A DNA stretch of 64,000 nt from Dama dama (lineage: Eukaryota; Chordata; Mammalia; Artiodactyla; Cervidae), in NCBI RefSeq assembly GCF_033118175.1, contig NC_083710.1:39773501-39837500 (forward strand), read 5' to 3'. Below the pieces are notes generated by a model. The model saw only the letters and a program-made list of their open reading frames with translations, was not told where the DNA came from and searched no databases. Within the stretch, counting starts at the first letter, position 1; each line of letters opens with the position of its first letter. A program made the position numbers and the translations under genes. Below are positions 1 through 12,900 of the stretch, in pieces.

Positions 1-807
1 AAAACCAAAGATGAAACAAAAATCCCCAGAGTACTTTGCTGAATGAACCATTTTATACTCAGATACTGGAATAATAAGCATCCACTTAAAGAACTGCAGA
101 TTTTAATACTACAATATATTGTTAGATGAAAATGCAGGTTATAGGACTATCTATAGTCTTATAATTGTTAAAAACACAGAAGATGCATCTTAGAAGTATA
201 TATATCAAAAATACTGAATAATTCTGAATGATTCCTCCTTTATTTTATCATCTATATTTTCAAGTTCTTCCTGTATTATTTTATCCATTTTAAATGAAAA
301 GTACTGCTTAACAACAATTCAAATACTAGGAGTATATAAATTAGGAAATAAGCTTCCTTAACCATACTTATCTTTGGGGAGTAGGATTCCAAGAGAAGGG
401 TAAGTTTTTTACTTATCCTTCCAGACATCTTTCTCTTGCACATGTTACACATACTTAAACGTAAATGGGATCACAGTGAAACCACTTCTGTAATGACTTT
501 TTTCACATAATACATCATATTCTTATCACATTGTACAGTTATTTCAAAATAATACATTAAAGGCTGCAGACCAGTAAGTACTTACAAAAACACACATATT
601 ATACACATAATTATAATTAATGCTTATCTGCTAAGATACATATTATTTCTTAAATAGTAACTACAGAAACTCTGATAGCCCATGAGTTAGAAATTATTTA
701 CAGGAAAACTGTAGTTAAAAGAACATTTATACAGTAAAAATAACTTCAAAACTCCTTTCATGTTTGTACTGATATTCTAAACCTATGATTCACAGTAAGC
801 AGATTAC
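1..807 (-). other. Part of RNF17 intron 18
   Basis: AT-rich intron sequence. I recognise no repeat or exon. The next RNF17 exon must lie further left, outside the window. Confidence 0.7.
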
Positions 808-923
808 CTTCTCTGCAGGATTCAGAAACTCATCCTTTATCTTACGCATGTCTTTAAGTGTTATTTTTGCTGTATTGCCAAAGTCCACATATTTAACTTC
901 AACTTCACGATGTCCAGGCAATC
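808..923 (-). CDS. RNF17: RNF17 exon 18 (second Tudor core, second part)
   Basis: Residues 778-816. It contains GHREVEVKYVDFGNTAKI, a textbook Tudor core (Y789, D791, F792, N794), and ends EFLNPAEK before a GTAATC donor. Acceptor TTGAAG. The reading frame is complete at the donor (phase 0), so the next exon lies left of position 1. Confidence 0.95.
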
Positions 924-3900
924 CTTCAAAAATTATGAAACTGGAAATCACAAACTTGGAAAAAACATTATCTAGCAAAGTTTAGACTGATCTACAATCA
1001 ACTAGATTAGAATATCTTTATGTTTAACATACAAACTTAATATTTTTTTAATGTAAAAAATATTTCTAATATTTTCTCACAAAACCAACCATAATATATT
1101 GTTGTTTCAGACTTGGTGAATGAGAAACTAACAATTTAAAGATATCAAAAGATAACCAAAATCGGGATAACAAAGTCATCCAATGCTATGTGTTACAGCC
1201 TAAAAGTTAAGAATTAGATCTGGAGTTAAGACACTTAAATGACATGTGACTGTGAGGAAATCTAATTAATATCTCTAAGATACTACCCTGAGCAAATTAC
1301 TTTTTTCTCTCAGCCTCATTATTTCACCTGTAGAGTGGGTGCACCAACAGAGTCAGATCTTAAGATTGTTTTTGATGATTCACCTACTTAAAATACACTT
1401 TGCAAAGCACCAAACACAAACTAAGCATTTAATGTGTTAGTCAACATAGGTAATTAAGCAAGGCAAGAAACTTAATGATCAAGGCACAGATCGATTCATA
1501 CAATAATATCTAATAGTGAAATTTTAAAAATTATCTGTAGATATTGTGAAAAATGAGCAGAAACAGACCTCTATGTCAAACTAGTTTTCATATTTTAGAG
1601 ATACCAGAGAAATCTCTGGAACATTCAAATAGACTGAAGCATGAATAAAGATCTATCTTTTCATTTTGAGTGTTTAGCTCCTCTAAGCACATGTGTATAC
1701 AGTGCTACAAAACTTTTTGCCATTACTTTCAAATTTATAAACTTCTACAGAATACAATTTCAAAATGGAAAAAGTTCAGGTATTCTCTGCTCCTAGGGAG
1801 AAGTGAAAGCAAATGGAACGACACCAGTACTACCTAAGATGGCACTCAAGCAGAGTCTGAAAAGACATATGTACCTCAAGTTTAAGGTAAAGAGTTGAGG
1901 AAAATGCTCCATCAGAGTAAACCTAAAAAGTAAACGGAATTCAGAAAACTAGCAGCTGAATCTAGGAAAACAAGTGACACAACTCCCCAGAATAACAACA
2001 GTGTAGTAAGCCTAGATGACAAGCAAGTCTACATGGAGCAAGTGATGGAATGATGTTTTCACTGTTACAAAAGAAAAAATCAAACCAACATTATGTGAAA
2101 AGTCTTATCATGTAGAAAATTGTTTTAAACTATTAGGAAAATGTAGCCATAATTTTTTTAAAAAAGTGAAAAATTGATGGAATTATCAACTCAGAATTAA
2201 AGCTATACTTTATGGAATAGCACTGAAAATACTTGCACACAATATGAATTTAACTAAAAACTGTGATATAACTATGGAGGAGAGAGTGGTGACAAAACAG
2301 CTGTGAGATCTAAAACTCATCTAATACATTTACTACCTAAGAGTGAAGTGTCTACAAAGTATTACACATTATTTAGAAGAAATAACAGATAAATGACAAA
2401 AGAAAGCCAAAAGAATTAAAAGTATTTGTCTTTTCAGTAGAGATTGGAGTATGTGTAGGTCATTTAGAACTATTTTTTAAATAAGGCAAATGTTAGAAAA
2501 CAAAATAATGGTTAAAGTCCTAGTCAAATCAAATGAAATCCAAGGAGCCAGAGGTTCATCTATCAACATTATCACTAGCTTTCTAAAGCTAGATGACAGA
2601 GCAAAATTGTAAGATCAGATAATGATTTAATTAATTTAATTAATGATTTAATTTGCACTGACTCAAATGATATCAATTTTTAAATGAAACATCTCCCTGA
2701 GGAAATAGGGTGCAATTTCCTACCAATAACTTTTGCTCGGTACCAAATTCCGTCTTCAAATTTAGCGACACAGGCTTGATCTTGAACTGGACAGAGGATT
2801 TCCAGATTTTCTGCATCTTCACTTTTATAGAATTCCTCAATTCCCTTTAATAGAAATAAAAAATCCAGGCTCTCTATCTAAGAAAGAGAGATTAAAGCAG
2901 GGATTACAGCATTATTGTTTCATAGAAACTTAAAATTTAAATGTTCCATGTATTACAGGCACTGCTCATAAAATGATCAAATATTAGAACCGAATTAGAC
3001 ATAAGCAGTCATGTAATTTATGTTTGAAATATTCTGCTACAAAAGTAGTATATAAAAATTAACATATATAAGACATAACAAAAATTTATAAAAATCACAG
3101 TCTTCCAGTTATCTTAAGATATCCTTCCAGATTTTTTTCTTTTTTTGGCTGTGCCATGCAGCATCTTAGAACTTACTTCCCTGATCAGGGACTGAACCTG
3201 AGCCCATAGCAGTAAAAGCACCAAGTCCTAACCATTAGACCACCAGAGAACTCTTGCTTCTAGATCTTTTTCTAAACACACTTTCCATGGTTTTTTTTTA
3301 ACCAAAAATCAGACCATGCCACACAATTTGATAATCTGCATTTTCCTATCAATTCTCACATTCTCTGCTTCAGCAAGTGCTCCTACTAGTACTTTTAAAC
3401 CATATTATATTTCCCTAACTGACCAACTGTGGTGTTGGAAAAGACACTTGAGAGGCCCTGGACTGCAAGGAGATCAAACCAGTCAATCTTAAAGGAAATC
3501 ATTTGAATATTAATTGGAAGGATTGATGCTGAAGCTGAAGCTCCAATACTTTGGACACCTGATGCAAAGGGCTGACTCATTAGAAAAGACCCTAATGCTG
3601 GGAAAGATTGAAGGCAGGAGGAGAAGGGGACGAGAGAGAAGGAGATGGTTGGCTGGTTGGTATCACCGACTCGATGGACACGAGTCTGAGCAAGCTCCAG
3701 GAGTTGGTGATAGACAGAGAAGCCTGGCATGCTGCAGTCCATGGGGTCGCAAAGAGTTGGACATGACTGAGTAATTGAACTGAATTGACCAAACCAAGTA
3801 GCCAATCTGACTACTTGTTATGTTTGGTCATCTAAATAAGTCTTATAAATTAGTGTAGTGTTCTTTTATTTGGGGCTTGAGGCTTTTATTTATTTATTTT

Positions 3901-6900
3901 CCATTTATTTTTATTAGTTGGAGGCTAATTACTTTACAATATTGTAGTGGTTTTTGCCATACATTGACATGAATCAGCCATGGATTTACATGTATTCCCC
4001 ATCCCGATCCCCTCTCCCACCTCCCATAATCCTGTCTTGTTAAAGATAGTCTGCTATTTTTCTGTAGAAAGCCTCATCTTCTGGATTTATGTGGTTATGT
4101 CTTCATCCTATTATTTATCTTCTTCCTCCACTGAGTTAGGGTATATGCCCTGACTTTCCTCAAAACAGAAAGTTATATCTACAAGTTTGATGGATTCAAG
4201 CCAAATCTTTTGGCTAGAATACATGATAGTTGCAACACATCAGAAGACAGCATTACTCACTGTTAGTAAGCTAAGATTCATCTATGGAATGGTGTGGCAA
4301 CTTTCATCCCTTCTCTACACAGTTACATGTTTCCCTTGTGATCACCAAATAATTCATGTATGTTACTTTGCCATTGTATGAATGTCTAATTTCCCATTAG
4401 CCATCCATCTAATGGTTTTAAACTGAACTGATAAATCTTTAAATCAGTAATTTCAGTAGAGTTTGTGAAAAGACTTCATAATTCAGTAGAGGTTTACTTT
4501 ATTAAACAGGATTATCTGGTTACTTTAAAACACAGTTCCTGAAGTTCCTATACTACTTCAAACATAGTTACTAAAACAAAACCAAGGACAACTGTTTATC
4601 TCTCCAAATACCAATTCTTAAAGTTAAAAAGTATTTTAAAAACCATCTCAAATGGTCAAAAAATGAGGTTTTTCTCTTTTGTGAGTGCAACAATGCAAGT
4701 GGAAATTTTCTGAAATTTTTGTTATTTCATTAAAAATTTTTAAAACTATTTAAAGCCTTCTAAACCTTTATTTCTAAGTAGGTAGTATTCATATTCCTCC
4801 ACTAACAGGCTATCCAAAGGGAACACTGAAATATTCAACAGACAAGTGACAGGAGCAAAATTGCAGAATCTGAAGCTCCAAGCTCTCATTTCCTCATAGA
4901 AACACTGAAAAAACGAGAAACCATCTGAACCAGCTTTGTTAGGGCTCTGGAAAACAGTTAAGGCTTACAGCATTGAAGCAAACACCCAATTAAACTTTCA
5001 ACATTCAAGGAAGTCAACATAAACACTTGTCAAACACAAGCTAAAAGAACACAGACACTTCAGAGATCACACACAAGCAATAGTACTTGCAAGAACAGTT
5101 TGAAAAAGTCTCAAAAGAAAAAAACTACCACAGTTTTCAACAATTTAAAACAAATCCAGTTATGCATGGGTGCATGTGTGTGGGGGCTATCTGATTTTCA
5201 GAGTTTTACTGTATTATAATAGTTGATGCCTAATTTTCAACAAGAAATCAGAAGACATACAAAGAAATAGGGAAACATGGCTCATTCCAAGTAACAAAAT
5301 TCAGTTCAGTTCAGTTGCTCAGTCGTGTCCGACTCTCTGTGACCCCATGAACCGCAGCACGCCAGGCCTCCCTGTCCATCACCAACTCCCAGAGTTTACC
5401 CAGACTCATGTCCATTGAGTCAGTGATGCCATCTGACCATCTCATCCTCTGTTGTCCCCTTTCCTCCTGCCTTCAATCTTTCCCAACATCAGGGTCTTTT
5501 CAAATGAGTCAGCTATTCACATCAGGTGGCCAAAATACTGGAGTTTCAGCTTTAATATCAGTTCCTTCCAATGAACACCCAGGACCAATTTCCCTTAGGA
5601 TGGACTGGTTGGGATCTTCCTGCAGTCCAAGGGACTCTCAAGAGTCTTCTCCAACCCCACAGTTCAAAAGCATCAATTCTTCTGTGCTCAGCTCTCTTTA
5701 TAGTCCAACTCTCACACCCATACATGACCACTGGAAAAGTAAACAGACAGAAATCAGCCCTTAGGAAGTCCAGATAGTGGATTTACTAGACAAAGAATTT
5801 AGAACTGTCTTAAATATGCTCAAAGAGCTAAAAGAAAAGATAGACAAGGAACTAGAGAGAACAAGGAAAACAATATAGGATCAAAACTAAAATACCAACA
5901 GATAGTAATTATAAAAAGGAATCAAATTCTGGAACTGAAAAGTACAGTAACTGAAACAAAAAATACTCTGGAAAGGTTAAACAGCAGATTTGAGCAGCCA
6001 TAAGAAACAATCAGTGAACTTGAATATAGGACAATTGAAATAGTGAGAAACAGAAAGAAAAAAAAGAATTAAGTGAACAGAGACCAAGATATTTGTGGGA
6101 TATCATCAATCACACCAATATATGCATTATAGGAGTCCCAGAAAAATGAGAGAGAAAGAAAGGAACAGAAAGATTATCTGAAGAAATAACGACCAACAAC
6201 TTCCCAAATTTGATGACATACACAAATCTACAAATCCAATCAGCTAAGCATTACGGGATGATTTACGTCTCTCCCGGGAAGATACAATGGAGCTGTAACC
6301 CCCAGAAACTCAAAACATGACCTTATTTGGAGACAGAGTATTTATAGAGATAAACAAGTTAAAATGAGGTCGTTAAAGTAGGTCAAAGAAAGGCAATGCC
6401 AAAGAATGCTCAAACAAATGCACAATTGCACTCATCCCACATGCTAGTAAAGTAATGCTCAAAATTCTCCAAGCCAGGCTTCAACAATATGTGAACTGTG
6501 AACTTCCAGGTGTTCAAGCTGGCTTTAGAAAAGGCTGAAGAACCAGAGATCAAATTGCCAACATCCGTTGGAACATAAACAAAGCAAGAGAGTTCCAGAA
6601 AAACATATATTTCTGCTTTATTGACTATACCAAAGCCTTTGACTGTGTGGATCACAACAAACTGGAAAATTCTTCAAGAGATGGGAATACTAGGTCTGGT
6701 ATTTGCTCTTGAGCAATCTGTATGCAGGTCAGGAAGCAACAGTTAGAACTGGACATGGAACAACAGACTGGTTCCAAATAGGAAAAGGAGTACGTCAAGG
6801 CTGTATGTTGTCACCCTGCTTATTTAACTTATATGCAGAGTACATCATGAGAAATGCTGGTCTGGAAGAAGCACAAGCTGAAATCAAGATTGCTGGGAGA

Positions 6901-9900
6901 AATATCAATAACCTCAGATATGCAGATGACACCACCCTTATGGCAGAAAGTGAAGAACTAAAGAGCCTCTTGATGAAAGTGAAATAGGAAAGTGGAAAAG
7001 TTGGCTTAAAGCTCAACATTCAGAAAACTAAGATCATGGTATCTGGTCCCATCACTTCATGGCAAATAGATGGGGAAACAGTGGAAACAGTGGCAGACTT
7101 TATTTTTGTGGGCTCCAAAATCTCTGCAGATGGTGACTGCAATCATGAAATTAAAAGATGCTTACTCCTTGGAAGAAAAGTTATGACCAACTTCAACAGC
7201 ATATTAAAAAGTAGAGACATTACTTTGCCAACAAAGGTCCATCTAGTCAAGGCTATGGTTTTTCCAGTAGTCATGTATGGATGTGAGAGTTGGACTATAA
7301 AGAAAGCTGAGTGCTGAAGAACTGATGCTTTTGAACTGTGGTGTTGGAGAAGACTCTTGAGAGTCCCTTGGACTGCAAGGAGATCCAACCAGTCAATCCT
7401 AAAGGAAATCAATCCTGAATATTCATTGGAAGGACTGATGTTGAAGCTGAAACTCCAATAACTTTGGCTACCTGATGGAAAGAACTGACTCATTTGAAAA
7501 GACCCTGATGCTGGGAAAGACTGAAGGCAGGGGGAGAAGGGGACGACAGAAAACAAGATGGTTGGATGGGATCACTGACTCAATGGACATGAATTCGAGT
7601 AAATCTGGAGTCGGTGATGGACAGGGAGGCCTGGTGTGCTGCAGTCCATCGGGTCACAAAGAGTCTGACACACAAAGAGTCGACTGAGCGACTGAACTGA
7701 AAGTAGGTCTTAATCCAGTATGACTAGTTTCTTTATTCAGTTATCACTCAGTTGTGTCTGACTCCTTGTGACCCCATGGACTGCAGCATGCCAGGCTTCC
7801 CTGTCCATCACCAACTCCCAGAGCTTGCTCAGACTCATGTCCATTAAGTCGGTAATGCCATCCAACTATCTCATCCTCTGTCATCCCCTTCTCCTCTTGC
7901 CTTCAATCTTTCTTAGCATCAGGGTCTTTTTCCAATGAGTCTCTTCTTCCCATCAGGTGGCCAAAGTATTGGAGTTTCAGCTTTAGCATCAGTCTTTCCA
8001 CTGAATATTCAGGACTGATTTCCTTTAGGATTGGCTGGTTTGATCTCCTCGCTGTCCAATGTGCTCTCAACAGTCTTCTCCAACACATCAAAAGCATCAA
8101 TTCTTTGGCGCTCAGCTTTCTGTTTACAGTCCACCTCTCACATTCATACATGACTACCGGAAAAACCATAGTTTTGACTAGATGGAACTTTACCAGCAAA
8201 GTAATGTCTCTGCTTTTTAATATGCTGTCTAGGTTGGTCATAGCTTTTCTTCCTAGGAGCAAGCATCTTTCAATTTCATGGCTGGAAAAAAGGAGTAAAA
8301 TTGGGCAAAGACACACACACATAGTAGAAGGCTCATAAAGATGAAGGTAGAAAATGGAGAGTAGTAGAAGCCACTGAACACCAATATTTTCCAGCTAACC
8401 ACCAGCAATTAGGGCAAGAAGGCATGAAATAGATTCTCACTTATGACCTTCAGAAGGAACCAACACTACTAACAACTTGACCTCAATACCTCTAAACTTC
8501 AGAACTGTGAGACAATACTTACATTGTTTACTTTTATTATTTATTTATTTATTTCTCCATAAACTTACATTGTTTAAGCAACTTAATCGGTGGAACTTTC
8601 TTATGATACTCTAAGGAATGAATATAGATCTTGCAATGGTAAAGCAGGGTGCTGTTGTAATAAATACCTAACATTATGGGAGAAGCTTTGAAATTGGATT
8701 ATGAGCAGAAAGAAGAAGAAGAATTATGAGGTACCTGAATGAAAAAAATCCATATTACCTTGGAAAGATTATTGGTAGAAATATGGATGCTAAAGGTGCT
8801 TCTGGTGAGATTTCATAGAGAAATGAGGAATATGATACTGGAAACTGGAGGAAAGGAAATCCTTGTTACACAGGGGTAGAGAACTTGGATGAATTATACT
8901 GTACTGGGTAGAAAGTAGAACTGGATATTTAGCTGAGGAGATTGCTAAATAAAGTGTCAAAGTGTCAGCCTGGTTTCTCCTTGCTGCTTATAATAAAATG
9001 TGAGAAGAGAAAGATAAATTGAAGAATAAATTGTTAAACATGAAGGAACCAGAATCTGAAGATTTAGAAATTTCTTAGCCTATTTGTATTTCAAAAAACG
9101 AGAAAGCAAGCTCTGGAGAGACCACCAAGGGCATGACTGGATAGTGTCTGCTGAAGGGAATATGGATGTTATGATTTATGAAGCCAATCAATCAGCACCA
9201 AGATGTCCACCAAATTGTCCAAGCCAATCATCTCAGCAGAAACACTGCCAGGCTGAACTGAAGGGGACAGAGGTGAGAGGAAATGAAGCGGAGAGGGGTG
9301 GTGGGCTTCTGAGATTCTACAGGCAGAAGAGATGTGACAGAGTGATCTGGTCATGAACATATGTTTCAAGAAAACGGAGGAGTGATTTCAAAGGTGATTC
9401 AGAGGCTCAAGTGTGTGCCACTGCTACTGCAGGCCCAGAGCACACAGACCTGAAAGGCAGGGCTGTCTCCTCCTGTGTTCCAGGGATGGGGCCTCCTGTG
9501 TTTCATAGTTAGGACAACTCCTCAATTCCAATGGATGAGGCTGCTGCAGGGTTGAGGAAGAAGGGCCACACCCCAGGAGGACTGGAGGACAGAGCATCCA
9601 GCCGCTGAGGATTATTCTAAAGCTGTAAGATTCTAATGGAATTCTTCCTGCTAGGATTTGGACTTACTGTCTATTCTCACAGATTTAGAGATAGAGAGAA
9701 GTTCTGGCCTAGCTTCAATTAAAGAATTCTTACTTATACCTGATTAAGCTAATTAGAATTTAGTGATTTTATATGAGATTCTGGACTTAGACTTGATGCA
9801 AGATGATTATGATTTTTTTGGAACATTGGGATGGGGCGACTGTATGTGAGGAGGAAATTTTTGATAGAGCAGAGAGTAGACTGGTTATGAATTGGTTTGA

Positions 9901-12900
9901 GTCCTCACCTCAAAATATACTGAAGTTCTAACCGCCTCCCCCAGGACCTCAGAATGTGTCCTTATTTGGAGATAGGGTTTTATAGATAGGATCAAGTTAA
10001 AATAAAAGTTTTAGGCTGGAGTTAATTCAATATGACTGGTGTCTGTATTAAAAAGCTGAGACAGACAAGTTACACAGAGAGATTGCCATGTGAAGGAAGC
10101 AGAGACTGCAATGATGCAGCAGAAGCCAAGGAGTGCTAAAGATTGCCAGCGGATCACCAATCTAGTCCAGGGACATGGGACAAATCTCTGCTTCCCCTAC
10201 CCCCCAACCTCAGAAGGAAGGAAGCAACTCTGCCAACACCCTGACATTAAACCTGTAAACTCCAGAACTGGGAGTCAATACATTTCTGCTTTTAAAACTA
10301 CCTACTTTGTGGCATTGTGGGATCTTAGTTCCCCAACGAGGGATTGAATCCATCCCCTGCTAGTGAGAGAAGAGTCCTAATCAATCAATGAACCACCAGG
10401 GAATTCCTGCACTTTGTTATAGCAGGCTTAGAATGTTAATATACTCAAAAAACCCAAGTTAGGACTAATTCAAAGAAAGACACACTAGATGCATGATGAA
10501 CAAACTGTCAATAGCCATAAAATGAGAATTGTGAAAGCAGCAAGAGAAAAGTGACTTGTCAGATATAAGGGATCATCAATAAGATGATCAGCGGATTTTT
10601 CATCAGAAACTTTGGAGGTCAGAATGTAATCAGAAGATACACTTAAAAGAGCTAAAGAAAGAACTGTGAACTGAGAATTATAGATCCAGCAAGACTATCC
10701 TTCAAAAATGAGGGAGTAATAAGCCATTCACAGATAAAAAGAGGTAAGGAAGTTCACTACCACCAGACCTGCCTTATAAAAAAGGCTACAGGGAGTCCTT
10801 CAGAAGGAAATGAAAGGATGCTAGAGTATAATGTAAATTCATATTAAGATATACATATCTGTGATTAACATAAACACACAAATATGAAAGCCAGTATTAT
10901 TAACTTTGGTTTCTAACTCTACTTTCATTTTCTACAAGATTTAAAAGACAAATGCACACAAATAATTATAAGTCCACATTATTGAGTATTTGATGTACAA
11001 AGATTAATTTTTGAGATTGGTATTATTTAAAAGGGAAATGGAGCTATACAGAAGTAGGGTTTTGTGCAGTTAAAGTTGATATTAATTCAGATTAGATTTC
11101 TGTAGGATGTTTCACGTAACTTTAATTACACATAATTTTTACACATAATTACACATAACTTTAGGATGTTATGTGTAATCCCCATGGTAACAATAAACAC
11201 AGATATACAAAAGGAACCAAATGACACCACAGTTTTGTCACACCCATGTTCACTGCAGCATCATTCACAACAGTCAAGAGGTAGAACCAAGCCAAATGTC
11301 CATCAATGGATGACTGAATTAATAAAATGTAGTATAGACATAAAAAAAACATAGCATATACATACAATGGAATATTTAGTTAGCCTTAAAGTAAGTCCTA
11401 TTGCATGCTACAACATGGATGAATCTGGAGGGCATTATGCTAAGTGAAACAAGCCAGTGACAAAAGGACAAATACAGGTATCCCTGGTATCTGAAAGTAG
11501 TGTTCCTATGAAATTTTTTGAAAGCCAAAATGTAGCAAAGCAAAGAGGCTGACTTTTCTTTGGTAAGAGCAATGTAGGTTTTTCAGAAAAATGGAATTTG
11601 TGTAAACTGAACTTCTGAAAAGCAGGGTACTGTTTGATTCCACTTATATGAGTATCTAAATAGTCAAATTCATAGAAGAAAGTAGAATTGTGGTTGTTAG
11701 TGGTTGGGGGTAGAATGAAATAGGCAAGTCCTGTTCAGGGAGTACCAAGTTTCAGTTTTTCAAGATGAACAAATTCTACAGATCATCATGCTATACAATA
11801 ATGTGAGTTAGTGAATATTACAGAACTGTATATTTTGAAGTGGTTAAGAGCAAATTTTGTACATGAAGGACTGACAGCTTTTCTTCTAAGAATGATAATA
11901 AGAAAGCATGCATGCTTTTGCCATTGCTATTTAATATAGTTTTGTAAATTTGAGCCAGAGTAATTAGGCAAATATATATGTATATAAGGCATTTAAAGTA
12001 ATTAGGCAAATATATTTATATATAAGCCAACCAAATTGACAAGAAATAGGAAAATGATCTCTTTTTGAAGATGACGTGATTTTATAGGTAAAAAACCCTA
12101 AAGATGCCACAAAAATACTAGCAGGTCTAATAAATGGGCTTCTCAGGTGGAGCTAGTGGTAAAGAATCTGCCTACCAATGCAGGAGACAAGAGACGCAGG
12201 TTCGATCCCTGAGTTGGGATTATTCCCTGGAGGAGGGCATGGCAACCCACTCCAGTATTCTTGCCTGGAGAATTCCATGGACAGGGGAGTCTGGCGGGCT
12301 ACAACCCATGGGGCCACAAAGAGTTGGATACGATTAAGCATACAAAGATGTAGACTACAAAATGATTACAAAAAATCACATGCATTTCTACACACTAACA
12401 ATGAACAGTCCAAACGGAAATTAAGAAAACAACTCATTCTACAGTAGAATAAAAAGAATATACTCCGGAATAAATATAACTGAGGATACAGACTTGTATA
12501 CTTGTTGTAAGTACACAGCATTGCTACAAAATAAATGGAAAAACCTTCCATGTTCATGAACTGGAAGATTTAATACTGTTAAGATGTCAATACCCAGGGC
12601 TTCCCTGGCTGTCTAGTGGTTAAGAATCTGCCTTCCAATGCAGGGGACATGGATTCGATCCTGGACTTGGAGGATCCCGCATGCCATGAACAGTCAAGTC
12701 CATGTGCCACAACTCTAGAGCCAGCACTCTAGAGCCTGTGAGCAGCAACTATGGAGGCCCACGCACCTAGGCTCTATGCTCTGCAACAAGAAAAGTCACC
12801 ACAATGAGAAGCCCACACATAGCAACAAAGAGTAGCTCACACTTGCTGCAACCTAGAGAAAGCCTTGCAGCAATGAAGATCTAAATAGTCATAAATAAAT

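Larger units (their letters stand above)
6248..8622 (+). mobile_element. 5' LTR of a MaLR (ERVL-related) element, split by two BovB insertions
   Basis: LTR pieces are at 6248-6384, 7700-7734 and 8284-8622. They match, in order, the copy at 9895-10440: CCTTATTTGGAGACAGAG, then the AATCCAGTATGACT block, then CCTTCAGAAGGAACCA and GAACTGTGAGACAATA. The fit across the insertions shows that the LTR is older than both BovB copies. No coding capacity. Confidence 0.75.

Noticed and set aside
2620..2655. AT palindrome (TTAATTTAATTAAT)
   Set aside because: Simple AT-rich sequence; no transposon ends or regulatory context.
9084..9356. 90-codon plus-strand frame
   Set aside because: Sits in the MaLR internal region; no recognisable protein and no coding-like context.
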